Assembly (NCBI RefSeq): GCF_011742875.1 | Contig: NZ_JAAQTL010000001.1 | Location: forward strand, 1,798,001-1,862,000 | From: Luteibacter yeojuensis | GTDB lineage: Bacteria; Pseudomonadota; Gammaproteobacteria; Xanthomonadales; Rhodanobacteraceae | Reading direction: 5' to 3' | DNA: 64,000 bases | Shown: positions 38,991 to 48,459 of the stretch, piece after piece | How positions within the stretch are numbered: position 1 is the stretch's first letter | Layout of the letters: every line of letters begins with the position of its first letter | Position numbers and translations under genes: made by a program | Notes under the pieces: generated by a model | Databases searched by the model: none | What the model saw: the letters and a program-made list of their open reading frames with translations, nothing else | What the model was told of the DNA's origin: nothing

Positions 38991-41900
38991 CTTGCGTCAT
39001 CCACATAGCCTGGAATAACTGGCCCAAGATAGGTTCCCGCAAAGGAACCGGCTGCCATTCCCGGCACCACAGCGGTATCAACCGCCCGGCCTCCACCCAT
39101 CTTCAGTGCAGTTCGGAAAGTTACCGTCGAAATCGTTCCGTTCCTGAACTTTGTCTTCATCTGCCTAAAAATTGAATTCATGCTGTTCCGGCCTGCAGTT
39201 ATTCCTGCCACGCGGGTGCCGGGAATGAAGCCGGTGATGCCACCTACCGCACTGTCTGCGGCGAGTGATGTCAGATTGAATCCACATTGCCTCTTGGATA
39301 AATTCCTGAGAGCTTGTTTCGAGAAATTCGTTGCTGCACCACCCGCGATTCCAGCACCAACGGGCCCGGTGTACAACAAAGCCTCCCCACTGACAGCACC
39401 ACCGATCGCGGAGCCCGCATAATCTTCCCAGCCACTTAATCGTCCGGAGAGAAGGTCTGAAAAGCCTTGGCCAATCACGCCTACGAGGGCTCCGCCAGTC
39501 GTGAAAACCAGATCGTCAATGCCCGCATAAAGCCCCAAAGGATCGGTGTATCTCAGCGGCGACCCACTCCCATAAAGGTACGGGTTAATCCCACCCGCCA
39601 GACCGATCGGATCGACTTGGATATACCGGCCCGCCTCCGGATCGTAGTCACGCCGGTAGTTGTAGTGCAGACCTGTCACCGCGTCGTACCGCTGTCCCGG
39701 GAAACGCAGATCGAAGACGAAACGCGCACCGTCGCCGTCCGGGTCCTCGTCGGGCGGTGCCGTACCAAACGGATCGTCACTCGGCCGCCAGCGCCAGACG
39801 GTTGCGTTGCGTGCCGGATCGATCACCGCGCGCGGCGTGCCCAGGTGATCGGGCTCGACGTAATAGACCTTCGTGCCTTCGACCAGCCCCACGAGGTAGT
39901 CACCCATCCAGACGGCCTGACGCGTCACCTTGCCGCTGGTGTCGTAGTCGGCCAACCAGCGGCCCTGCTCGTCATAGAGCCACAGCTCGGCCGACTTACC
40001 GGTTTCCGTCCGCGCGATGCGCTGCCCATCCGCGTCGTAGCCGTACGTCACCAGCACGCGGCCTTGCTCGCTTGCCGAAGCCAAGCGGCCGGCGTCGTCG
40101 TAAGTCAGGGTCGCATCACCGATACCGATCGTATTGCCGGCGGCATCGTAACGGCGGGCCTTGCCGTCCGCCGTGGTCAGGCGATGGCTGGCCGGATCGT
40201 AGAGGTACGTCTGCCTTACCCCGCCGGCCGTCATCGCCGTGCGGTCACCGGTGTTGGTGTACTCGAAGCTGCGCAGAGGGCTGCCGCTGCTGAAGTCCTT
40301 CACCGTATCCAGATAGCCCAGCCCATCGTGACCAAGCGTGAAGCCGTACCAGCGCCCGAACTGCGAGGCGATTTCTCCGCCCGGGGTGTAGCCCAGCACA
40401 TAGAGCGAATTGGCCGGATCGATGCTACTCCACGACGTCACCCGCCCACTTTTGTCGCGCGCCGCGCGCAGTTCGCCGCCGTTGCCATAACGCCAGCTTT
40501 CGATCAGGTCGAAGGGGCGATAGGCCACCGAGGTAATGAGGTCGGCTCTCGCTCCGCCAGCAGGAGTCACAGTTACACCGGCCATGGAACCGTCCGCGTC
40601 GTAGCGGTAGGTCGTCTCCGCGCCACCATCGATGCCAACGGCTTCCAGACGTCCGGCCTTTGAATAACGGTACGATACGGTCTTCGTGGTCGTGGCCCAA
40701 CGCTGGATCGTGCGCGTGACGTGGCCCGGCGCGTCGTAGCAATACACGGTGCGGCTGCTGCCCTGGGTCATGGACGCCAGCCGGCCCTTCGCGTGGCGCT
40801 GGTCCGCCGGGCAGGCAGTGTCGGCCACATCGTAGGCAAAGAGGGCGTCCAGCCCGCCGTCGTAGTGCACGAGGGTCGGCCGGCCCAGCGCATCACGGGT
40901 GACTCGATAGCTACCCACGCCGCCGGCACCCTCGTGCCGAATAACGAGGCCGGTCGCATCGTGCTCGTCGGTCGAAAGTCCGGCATCGGGACTGTCCACG
41001 CTGCCGACATCGCCCAGGCCCGTGGTCAGGTAGCGGGTGCTCAGGCCCTTGGGGTCTTCGATCGCGGTCAACTGATTGAGCGGGTCGTACCTGGCCTTGC
41101 TGATCGCACCGATGCCGCCCACATCGCGGATCACCTCGCGCAAGCGGCCCAAAGCATCGTAGCTGGCCGTGTCCTTGCGGTTATCGGCATCGGTCGTGCT
41201 CGTGGGCCGACCGCGTTCGTCGTAGGTGAAGCGGGTGACCGCGCCCTCTCGTGTTTCCGTTTCAATCCGGCCCAAGGCATCGAAGGTGCGGCTCAGCTGC
41301 GTGCGAAGCAGCAGGTCGTAGGTGGCTTCCTCGCGCCGCTGGCCGGCGGCATCGAGGGTGAAGCGCAGGCGGTGGTTCGACGGGTTCGCGACCTGGATGA
41401 GGCGACCAGCGTTGTCGTATTCGAAGCGGAGCGTGATGCCGTCGGCATCGGTCACCGAGGCGATATCGCCGCGCGGCGTATAGGTAAACGCCGTGGTGGC
41501 GACGATGCCACCGGGGCGGGTTTCAGTCACCGCGTCCAGCCAGCCGCGCGGGCCATAAGTGTAGGTGAACACCGTGCCTTGGGCATCTTTGCGCGAGCGT
41601 ACGCGACCGGCCGGGTCGTAGCTCAGGGCTTCCTCGACCTGGCCCAGCGCGTTCTCGCTCTTCCAGAGATCGCCCTTGCGGTAATCGCAGGCACCCGTGG
41701 CGCAATTGGCGGCGTCGGCGCCGCGATAGGTGTACCGCGCCACCGTCGCGGTGGTATCGCGGTCGCTGCGTGGACCCTCTTCGTGGGCCAGACGGCCGTC
41801 GGCGTCGTAGGTGAAACGCCAGATGCGCGATAGCGTGAGCGGGGCGCCGGGCTGGGTGGGATCGATCGCGGCCCACGTCTCGCGGCCGGTGAGGTTGCCC

Positions 41901-43651
41901 GCCCCGTCGTAGCTGAAGCGTTCCTCGCGGCCGGGCGCGGTGATGCGCGTGGGCAGACCCAGCGTCGGATGCCAGGTCGTCGCGATCGTTCGCACGGACG
42001 GCGTGCCAGTGGCTTCGCTACGCTCGATCTCGTTGCCGTCACTATCGTAACGATATTCCGTGGCTTGCCCGTCGAAGTCGACACGACGCGAGACGAGGCC
42101 GTTGCCGTCATATTCGATGCGTGAGCTGGCGGCGGCGCAACCCGCACCGCCGGGCTGATCCACGCTCACAAGGCGACGGCTGCCGCGAACATCGGCGTAA
42201 CGGTAGCGGTGAACGGCACCCATCGGTCCCGTCACGGCGACGGTACCGCCCGCCTCGCGGGCCAGCTGCACCTTGCCCACGCCGTTCCAGTGCTCACTGG
42301 CGATCGCGCGGCCGTCGCTGTCGTAGCGGAAGGTGGCGAAACGCTGCTTCGTTTCGTCGTAGATGCCCGTAAGAACGTGCGGGTGGTCGCCGCCGGCAAA
42401 CCCGGTTTCGTTATACAGGTACTCATGGAAGGTGCCGTCGGCGTAAGTAGCGCGCACGAGATGGGCTTCCTTACCGGTGGCAGGCCCCGCGTACGTATAA
42501 GTCACCACCACACCGTTGCCATCGCTGACCGAGGCCATGCGTCCTACCGCATCGTAGGCAACGGTAAGCTGGCGGCCCTGGGCATCGACGATGGCGACGA
42601 GCCGATCGGTGTAACGCAACGTCACCTGCTGCGACGTGCCGGCGCCCATGGCCACAAGACGCCCTTGGGCATCGTAGGTCTCGACGGGCTGACCGGAAGC
42701 AGCCCGGTAAGTCCAGCCGCCACCGACACGCCGCAACTGGCCGCGCGAATCGACGGCACTCACATAGCGACCGCTCTCCTCGACAAAATCGATGCGCTCG
42801 CCGGTGTGCCGGAGAAGGCGAACGCGGCTGGCGTCGTCGGAAAGAACCGACAGCGCGCGGTCGTAGGTACCTCGCCAGCGTGCGCCCAGCGCGGCGGTGG
42901 TGGGCACGGTCCACTCCCCGCGACGCGCGTCCTCGCCGGCGATGCCGCTGTTGTAGTACCGATGCCAGACCAGCGGCGAACCACCGGTGGCCGCGATATC
43001 GACGACTTCTTGATACTTGTTGCCGAGACCGATGTTGAGCGGGTTGCCAGCGCTGGGGCGGGTAGTGCAGTCGCCCGGGCCGAGGTCGGCTTGATAGGGA
43101 GTGGTATCGGGATCGGGAAGCTCCGGCTCCGTACCGTAGCGGCAGACGACCTCGCCGCCCGTCGTGCCTACGATGCGGCTCCGGTTGGGATAAGGTCCCA
43201 TCACCGCGTAGGGTGTGATGATGTACAGCGCAGGCGGATTGTGGCAGGCGTAATACTTGCTGGCGACCGTCGTCCTGGTGTAAGTCTCACCCGTCGGCAG
43301 CGTCGCCAGATAAAAGGCCTGGTACGCGTGGGCTCCTTCGCCGAGCCCCGTGATTCTGCAGTTACTGTAGTTGCGTTGGGCGCATTCGTTCCTGACCAGG
43401 ACCCCGGCGGCTTCCGGCATATCCGTCGAGAAGAAGTCCGGCCCGTCGTACACATCCGCGCGATACTCGGCGAAGGGCTCGATGTCCTGCGATACCTCGT
43501 TCGCTTGCGCGTACGCGTGCGAACACATCGTTGCGATGGCGACCGCGAATGCCCGTGCCAGGGGCTTTTTCGCACCTCGGGTTAGCGGGGCAACGAATTC
43601 GCCGCGCTCTACCATTGCATCCATTTGCTTAACTCGCGTTTCTGTTTCCAT
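38987..43651 (-). CDS. RHS-repeat protein with signal peptide and variable C-terminal domain
   Basis: 1554 residues. A hydrophobic signal-peptide-like segment (ARAFAVAIATMCSHAYAQA, about residues 32-50) indicates Sec export; no PAAR or VgrG-binding domain is seen. A 180-residue Cys-containing N-terminal domain is followed by a DUF6531-like start (NPLNIGLGNKYQEVVD, then HRYYNS), many YD repeats, and the core-associated block ending in DPLG (about residue 1373). The last 181 residues are the variable end: Gly/Ala-rich (GGAVSGEALLYTGPVGAG), then basic ITAGRNSMNSIFRQMKTKFR and PGYVDDAR. ATGs at 43651 and 43624 are both possible starts. Likely a contact-dependent toxin or surface polymorphic protein. 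Confidence 0.9.
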   Translation of the reverse strand: METETRVKQMDAMVERGEFVAPLTRGAKKPLARAFAVAIATMCSHAYAQANEVSQDIEPFAEYRADVYDGPDFFSTDMPEAAGVLVRNECAQRNYSNCRITGLGEGAHAYQAFYLATLPTGETYTRTTVASKYYACHNPPALYIITPYAVMGPYPNRSRIVGTTGGEVVCRYGTEPELPDPDTTPYQADLGPGDCTTRPSAGNPLNIGLGNKYQEVVDIAATGGSPLVWHRYYNSGIAGEDARRGEWTVPTTAALGARWRGTYDRALSVLSDDASRVRLLRHTGERIDFVEESGRYVSAVDSRGQLRRVGGGWTYRAASGQPVETYDAQGRLVAMGAGTSQQVTLRYTDRLVAIVDAQGRQLTVAYDAVGRMASVSDGNGVVVTYTYAGPATGKEAHLVRATYADGTFHEYLYNETGFAGGDHPHVLTGIYDETKQRFATFRYDSDGRAIASEHWNGVGKVQLAREAGGTVAVTGPMGAVHRYRYADVRGSRRLVSVDQPGGAGCAAASSRIEYDGNGLVSRRVDFDGQATEYRYDSDGNEIERSEATGTPSVRTIATTWHPTLGLPTRITAPGREERFSYDGAGNLTGRETWAAIDPTQPGAPLTLSRIWRFTYDADGRLAHEEGPRSDRDTTATVARYTYRGADAANCATGACDYRKGDLWKSENALGQVEEALSYDPAGRVRSRKDAQGTVFTYTYGPRGWLDAVTETRPGGIVATTAFTYTPRGDIASVTDADGITLRFEYDNAGRLIQVANPSNHRLRFTLDAAGQRREEATYDLLLRTQLSRTFDALGRIETETREGAVTRFTYDERGRPTSTTDADNRKDTASYDALGRLREVIRDVGGIGAISKARYDPLNQLTAIEDPKGLSTRYLTTGLGDVGSVDSPDAGLSTDEHDATGLVIRHEGAGGVGSYRVTRDALGRPTLVHYDGGLDALFAYDVADTACPADQRHAKGRLASMTQGSSRTVYCYDAPGHVTRTIQRWATTTKTVSYRYSKAGRLEAVGIDGGAETTYRYDADGSMAGVTVTPAGGARADLITSVAYRPFDLIESWRYGNGGELRAARDKSGRVTSWSSIDPANSLYVLGYTPGGEIASQFGRWYGFTLGHDGLGYLDTVKDFSSGSPLRSFEYTNTGDRTAMTAGGVRQTYLYDPASHRLTTADGKARRYDAAGNTIGIGDATLTYDDAGRLASASEQGRVLVTYGYDADGQRIARTETGKSAELWLYDEQGRWLADYDTSGKVTRQAVWMGDYLVGLVEGTKVYYVEPDHLGTPRAVIDPARNATVWRWRPSDDPFGTAPPDEDPDGDGARFVFDLRFPGQRYDAVTGLHYNYRRDYDPEAGRYIQVDPIGLAGGINPYLYGSGSPLRYTDPLGLYAGIDDLVFTTGGALVGVIGQGFSDLLSGRLSGWEDYAGSAIGGAVSGEALLYTGPVGAGIAGGAATNFSKQALRNLSKRQCGFNLTSLAADSAVGGITGFIPGTRVAGITAGRNSMNSIFRQMKTKFRNGTISTVTFRTALKMGGGRAVDTAVVPGMAAGSFAGTYLGPVIPGYVDDAR
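39584..40610 (-). repeat. RHS core duplication, copy B (pairs with 37540-38566)
   Basis: This is the part of the full-length RHS gene that encodes the last YD repeats and core-associated block; see copy A for the comparison. Confidence 0.92.
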
Positions 43652-43942
43652 CCGGGCGCGAGTTTAGGTAGGCAAAATCCGACTGTCTGTCATCCTGACG
43701 CAGATAGTCGAGCTTTTCAGAAAAGTTCTATGTCTGCGATGTGCCGCTCGAAATGCGGCAAGCCGATGTAGCGCTTTCGCGCCAACCGCGGCCAAGGCAC
43801 TGGGCCCCTGCCTGCGCAGGAGCGACGGTAGGGGGGACGTTTTTTCGGCGCTGGCGGCCTTGATGCTGGCTGCACACGTCTTTCATCGGGTAGGTGAGAC
43901 ACCGTGGGCTCCTTCCGCGCCGCGGATATCACGGAGCCCGAC

Positions 43943-44485
43943 ATGAATCGCATGCCCCATCGCATCCTCGCGACCGCTCTCGCGGCCGCCGCCGTTCTTC
44001 CCGCCGTGACGTTGGCCCAGGCATCGGGTGCCCCGTCCAAGGTGGCCGCTTCCGCCGACACCGCCTTCGTGAGGAAGGCCAGCGCGGGCGGCCTTGCCGA
44101 GGTCGCGCTCGGCCAGCTCGCCGCCTCGCAAGGCAGCTCGGCCGGCACGAAAGCCTTCGGCGAGCGGATGGTGAAGGATCACACGGCCGCGAACGAGGAA
44201 CTCAAGGGCATCGCCTCCAGCAAGAACATGACCGTATCGCCGGCCCTAATGGCCCGCGACAAGGAAACCGCCGCGAAGCTGGGCAAGAAGTCGGGCGCCG
44301 AGTTCGACAAGGCCTACGCGAAGATGATGGTCGCCGACCATGAAGAGGATGTCGTGCTTTTCACGAAAGAGGCGAACGAAGGCAAGGACCCGGAACTGAA
44401 GGCTTTCGCCGCCAAGACGCTCCCGACGCTGAAGGAGCACCTGGACATGGCGAAGAAGCTGCCCGGCGGTTCGGGCGGCATGTGA
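43943..44485 (+). CDS. DUF4142-family exported protein
   Basis: 180 residues from the ATG at 43943 (GGAG 7 bp upstream). Signal peptide MNRMPHRILATALAAAAVLP ending near AQA. The mature part is a helical bundle of ferritin-like DUF4142 type: DTAFVRKASAGGLAEVALGQ, then MVKDHTAANEEL and VADHEEDVVLF, with the His/Glu/Asp pattern typical of the family. A periplasmic role is likely; the function is unknown. It is divergent from the RHS gene; the 291-bp gap between them holds only a degenerate second-family repeat near 43805. Confidence 0.87.
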   Translation: MNRMPHRILATALAAAAVLPAVTLAQASGAPSKVAASADTAFVRKASAGGLAEVALGQLAASQGSSAGTKAFGERMVKDHTAANEELKGIASSKNMTVSPALMARDKETAAKLGKKSGAEFDKAYAKMMVADHEEDVVLFTKEANEGKDPELKAFAAKTLPTLKEHLDMAKKLPGGSGGM

Positions 44486-44488
44486 CGC

Positions 44489-45283
44489 TCAGACGGCGAC
44501 GGGCGCCTTGATCGCGGGATGCGGATCGTAATCGACGATGGCGACGTCTTCGAAACGGAAGGCGAAGATGTCGCGCACGTCGGGATTCAGCACCAGCTTC
44601 GGCAGCGTACGCGGTTCGCGCGACAGCTGCGTCTTCGCCTGCTCGATGTGGTTGGAGTAAAGGTGCGCATCGCCCAGCGTGTGCACGAAGTCGCCCGGCT
44701 CCAGGCCCGTCACCTGGGCCACCATGTGGGTCAGCAGCGCATAGCTCGCGATGTTGAACGGAATGCCGAGGAAAATATCGCCGGACCGCTGGTACAGCTG
44801 GCAGGACAGTTTCCCGTTCGCCACGTAGAACTGGAACATCGTGTGGCACGGCATCAACGCCATCTTCGGCAACTCGCCCACGTTCCACGCCGATACGATC
44901 AGACGGCGCGAATCCGGGTTGCGCCTGATCTCGTCCACCACCCAGGCGATCTGGTCGACCGCCTTGCCGTCGGCCGTCGGCCACGCACGCCACTGGCGGC
45001 CATAAACGGGGCCGAGGTCGCCGTTGGCGTCGGCCCATTCGTCCCAGATGCTGACGCCATGTTCCTTCAGGTAGGCGATGTTCGTGTCGCCCTGCAGGAA
45101 CCAGATCAGCTCGTGCACGATGGACTTGAGGTGCAGCTTCTTCGTCGTGACCAGCGGAAAGCCCTTCGACAGGTCGTAACGCATCTGCCAGCCGAACACG
45201 CTGCGCGTGCCGGTACCGGTGCGATCCGATTTCTCGGCGCCGTGATCGAGGACGTGACGGAGGAGTTCGAGATAGGGCTGCAT
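44489..45283 (-). CDS. thyA: Thymidylate synthase
   Basis: 264 residues, the same length as E. coli ThyA. Converts dUMP to dTMP using methylene-tetrahydrofolate. The catalytic Cys lies in [12 protein letters not shown] (near residue 146), and [13 protein letters not shown] and HLYSNHIEQ are folate/dUMP-binding motifs. The start [12 protein letters not shown] at 45283 follows the lgt stop by 13 bp, the conserved lgt-thyA pair. Confidence 0.98.
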   Translation of the reverse strand: MQPYLELLRHVLDHGAEKSDRTGTGTRSVFGWQMRYDLSKGFPLVTTKKLHLKSIVHELIWFLQGDTNIAYLKEHGVSIWDEWADANGDLGPVYGRQWRAWPTADGKAVDQIAWVVDEIRRNPDSRRLIVSAWNVGELPKMALMPCHTMFQFYVANGKLSCQLYQRSGDIFLGIPFNIASYALLTHMVAQVTGLEPGDFVHTLGDAHLYSNHIEQAKTQLSREPRTLPKLVLNPDVRDIFAFRFEDVAIVDYDPHPAIKAPVAV

Positions 45284-45296
45284 GGACGGGACGATA

Positions 45297-46124
45297 TCAG
45301 TTCGCGGTCGCCGGCACCGGCGCGACGGGGGCATATGGCGCCTTGCGCGACATGGCCAGCAGCACGATGCCGACCGCGATCAGCGGCAGGGAAAGGATCT
45401 GTCCCATCGTGACCCAGCCGAAGGCGAGGTAGCCCAGCTGGGCGTCGGGCACGCGGACGAACTCGATGGCGAAGCGGAACACGCCGTAGAGGAGCGCGAA
45501 CATGCCGGAGACGGCGTAACGCGGACGCGGCTTCATCGAGAAGAGCCAGAGCACCGCGAACATGACCACGCCCTCGAGGGCGAATTCGTAGAGCGGATTC
45601 GGATGCCGGGGCAGCGCGTCCGGCGCGTGCGGAAAGATCATGCCGATCGGGAGGTCGGTGGGCTTGCCCCACAGCTCGCCATTGATGAAATTGCCCAGGC
45701 GGCCCAAGCCGAGGCCCAGCGGCACGAGCGGGGCCACGAAGTCCACCGCGTCGAAGAACTTCACGCCATTGCGGCGCGACCACCAGAGGCCGGCCACCAG
45801 CACGCCGAGCAACCCGCCATGGAACGACATGCCGCCGTCCCATACACGAAAGATCGCCAGCGGGTCGGTCCAGATCCAGTCGATGGCCGTGTAGAAGAGC
45901 ATGTAGCCCACCCGGCCGCCCAGCACCACACCCATCATCGCGTAGAACATGAGGTCGCCGAAGCGGTCGGCGCTGACAGGCAGGCGGCCCTGGCGCCGGC
46001 GATACTCGCCCAGCGCCCACCCGCCGAGGAAACCGCCCAGGTACATGAGGCCGTACCAGTGCACCTGGATGGGGCCGAGGGAAAACGCGACAGGATCGAT
46101 ATCGACGACGAAAGGGGTGGCCAT
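45297..46124 (-). CDS. lgt: Prolipoprotein diacylglyceryl transferase
   Basis: 275 residues, about seven membrane helices. Transfers diacylglycerol from phosphatidylglycerol to the lipobox Cys of prolipoproteins. The Lgt signature [13 protein letters not shown] (near residue 130) and the [10 protein letters not shown] motif with the essential His are present. The start [14 protein letters not shown] at 46124 was chosen because the longer frame to 46277 is not conserved. Operon with thyA; divergent from the S9 peptidase. Confidence 0.97.
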   Translation of the reverse strand: MATPFVVDIDPVAFSLGPIQVHWYGLMYLGGFLGGWALGEYRRRQGRLPVSADRFGDLMFYAMMGVVLGGRVGYMLFYTAIDWIWTDPLAIFRVWDGGMSFHGGLLGVLVAGLWWSRRNGVKFFDAVDFVAPLVPLGLGLGRLGNFINGELWGKPTDLPIGMIFPHAPDALPRHPNPLYEFALEGVVMFAVLWLFSMKPRPRYAVSGMFALLYGVFRFAIEFVRVPDAQLGYLAFGWVTMGQILSLPLIAVGIVLLAMSRKAPYAPVAPVPATAN

Positions 46125-46275
46125 GGAATGCCCGGATCGAAAGCAGATGCCAAGTGTACCGCCCATCCCGCGGCGAGGGCCGCCTTGTGGCGAAAGCCGG
46201 GATGGGCTATATCGGCGCTCGGGGACCGTCCGGGGGGACGGTGCGAAAACGGATCCATCGATCCAGGGGAGAACC

Positions 46276-48252
46276 ATGACTTACCGCTTCGTGCGGCCCA
46301 TGCTGGCCGTGCTGTGCCTTGCCTCGACCGCCGCCATGGCGGCCGACCTCGTTCCGGTGGCCGATTTCGCCCGGCGCATGCCACTGACCGATCCCAGCCT
46401 GTCGCCCGACGGCCAGTACGTCTCGATGGCCTACCACGACCCGGACGGCAAGACCCACGGCCTCGCGATCTACCGCGTCGGCGACATGAGCAAGCCGGTC
46501 ACCCTCATCAAGATGCCGCCCTACGAATTGCCGGCGGGCATGATCTGGGCGAGTTCCACCCGCCTGGTGGTCGCCCGCGGGAAGGTGGACGGTTCGATCG
46601 GCCGCGCCACGTATACCGGCGAACTGATGGCCATCGACGTCGACGGCAAGAACCCGGATTACCTGTACGGCTACGAAGGCTACGGCAAGCGCGCCGCCAC
46701 CCGCGCGCTGGACCGCGGCTGGGGCACCATCGAAGGGGGGCCGGTGCAAAGCAACGGCCACTTCTACATGCGCGCGACGGAGTGGGACAACCAGAACAAG
46801 AGCACGCTGTACGACGTGGACGCCAAGACCAGTACGCGCAAGCTGATGGCGGACATCGGGCTGGGCGGCATGAATTTCATGATCGACCCCACGGGCAACG
46901 CGCGCTTCGCCTTCGGCACCGACGACAATTTCAAGTGGGTGGTGTTCCATCGCGACGGCAACGGCTGGACCAGGCTGCCGAACAGCGAGGAAAAGCAGAC
47001 CTTCGAGCCCATCGCGAAGGTGGCCGGCAGCGATCGGATCTATGCGAAGTTCAGCCCCAATGGCCAGGGCGGCCAGTTCGTCGAACAGGACGAGGACGGC
47101 GGCAACCTCAAGGTGATCCGCAAGGACGACTTCAGCGAGGTGACCTCCTCCGGGCTCTGGACGCCGGCTCCGCTGCGTCCGTTCGGCACCGTGTCGGCCA
47201 CGGGGATACCCAAGGCCACCTACATCGATCCGCAGGCGCCCGTTTCCAAGCTGCACATGGCCCTGTCGCAGAAATTCCCGGGCAACTTCGTGAGCTTCGT
47301 GGACTTCAGCGAGGACGGCGGCCAGCTCATGTTCAAGGTCGCAGGCGACCGCGAGCCGGGCCGTTACATGCTGATCGACACGAAGACCTACAAGGTCACG
47401 AAGCTGTTCGACGCGGTGCCCTGGATCGATCCGGCGAAGATGGCCGAACGACGCCCGCTGCGCTTCAAGGCCAGCGACGGCACGGAACTCGAGGCCATCC
47501 TCACCTTCCCGAAAGGCAAGGCCGAGTCGGACCTGCCGATGGTGCTGATGCCACACGGCGGCCCGCACGGCGTCAGCGACGACTGGTTCTTCGATGGCGA
47601 TGCGCAGTTCCTCGCCAACCGCGGCTACCTGGTGCTGCAGGTCAACTACCGCGGCTCCGGCGGACGCGGCGCCAGCTTCGAGCAGGCCGGCTACCTCAAG
47701 TGGGGCACGCGCATCCAGGAAGACCTGATCGACGGCGTGAAGTGGGCGATCGCCGAACGCTATGCCGATCCGAAGCGGGTCTGCGTGTACGGCGCGAGCT
47801 TCGGCGGCTATTCGGCCATGATGACCGCCATCCGCGCGCCCGGCATGTTCAAGTGCGCCGTCGGCTACGACGGTATCTACGACCTCGACATGATGTACAA
47901 CAAGGGCGACATCAAGGACCGCAAGTTCGGACGCAGCTACCTCACCACGGTGATCGGCAAGGACGCGGCCGACCTGGCCGCCAATTCGCCGGACCGCCTC
48001 GCCGACAAGATCGACGTGCCCGTGTTCCTCGTGCACGGCGAGGACGACCAGCGCGCTCCGTTTGCCCAGTTCAAGGCCATGCGCGCCGCCCTGGAAGCCG
48101 CTCACAAGCCGTACGAGACACTGACCAAGCCGGACGAACGGCACGGCTTCGTGAAGCCCGAGAACGTCGAGGAATTCTATAACCGGTTGCAGGCATTCCT
48201 GGACAAGCACATCGGCGAAGGGCGGGCATCGACGGCCTCCGCGGCTCCGTAG
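46276..48252 (+). CDS. S9-family (prolyl oligopeptidase-like) exported peptidase
   Basis: 658 residues from an ATG with ribosome site GGGGAGAA. Signal peptide ending AMAADL at about residue 22. An N-terminal beta-propeller is followed by an alpha/beta hydrolase domain from about 400: GGPHG oxyanion region, nucleophile [12 protein letters not shown] (Ser about 519), acid [10 protein letters not shown] and His in DERHGF. Such periplasmic dipeptidyl/acylaminoacyl peptidases are numerous in Xanthomonadales. Two TonB receptors follow, which suggests peptide use. Confidence 0.93.
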   Translation: MTYRFVRPMLAVLCLASTAAMAADLVPVADFARRMPLTDPSLSPDGQYVSMAYHDPDGKTHGLAIYRVGDMSKPVTLIKMPPYELPAGMIWASSTRLVVARGKVDGSIGRATYTGELMAIDVDGKNPDYLYGYEGYGKRAATRALDRGWGTIEGGPVQSNGHFYMRATEWDNQNKSTLYDVDAKTSTRKLMADIGLGGMNFMIDPTGNARFAFGTDDNFKWVVFHRDGNGWTRLPNSEEKQTFEPIAKVAGSDRIYAKFSPNGQGGQFVEQDEDGGNLKVIRKDDFSEVTSSGLWTPAPLRPFGTVSATGIPKATYIDPQAPVSKLHMALSQKFPGNFVSFVDFSEDGGQLMFKVAGDREPGRYMLIDTKTYKVTKLFDAVPWIDPAKMAERRPLRFKASDGTELEAILTFPKGKAESDLPMVLMPHGGPHGVSDDWFFDGDAQFLANRGYLVLQVNYRGSGGRGASFEQAGYLKWGTRIQEDLIDGVKWAIAERYADPKRVCVYGASFGGYSAMMTAIRAPGMFKCAVGYDGIYDLDMMYNKGDIKDRKFGRSYLTTVIGKDAADLAANSPDRLADKIDVPVFLVHGEDDQRAPFAQFKAMRAALEAAHKPYETLTKPDERHGFVKPENVEEFYNRLQAFLDKHIGEGRASTASAAP

Positions 48253-48268
48253 CCCCGTAGCCCACCCC

Positions 48269-48353
48269 TGTAGGAGCCGCTATAGCGGCGAGAAGCCAAC
48301 GGAGCGACGAAGCGGCGAGGTAAGTTCCCCTCGCCGCTATAGCGGCTCCTACA
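48269..48353. repeat. REP/BIME-like inverted repeat, copy 8
   Basis: Standard facing arms with intact palindromes, between the S9 peptidase and the first TonB receptor (same direction). Confidence 0.9.
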
Positions 48354-48459
48354 GGGAGCCTGAGAATCTGGCCGGTTGCGCGCCTTCGGGACAGGCGTTA
48401 TGGTCGCGTGATCGTCGGGCCCGGGTGGGGTATGGCGGGGCTTGGGAGGCTTTAAGGGT

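Noticed and set aside
39467..40663. Plus-strand frames opposite the RHS core (also 37621-38718)
   Set aside because: They mirror the repeated YD-repeat codons and appear in both copies only because the DNA is duplicated.
43652..43942. Insertion sequence or small gene between the RHS and DUF4142 genes
   Set aside because: No terminal repeats, no conserved frame; only a degenerate hairpin repeat near 43805.
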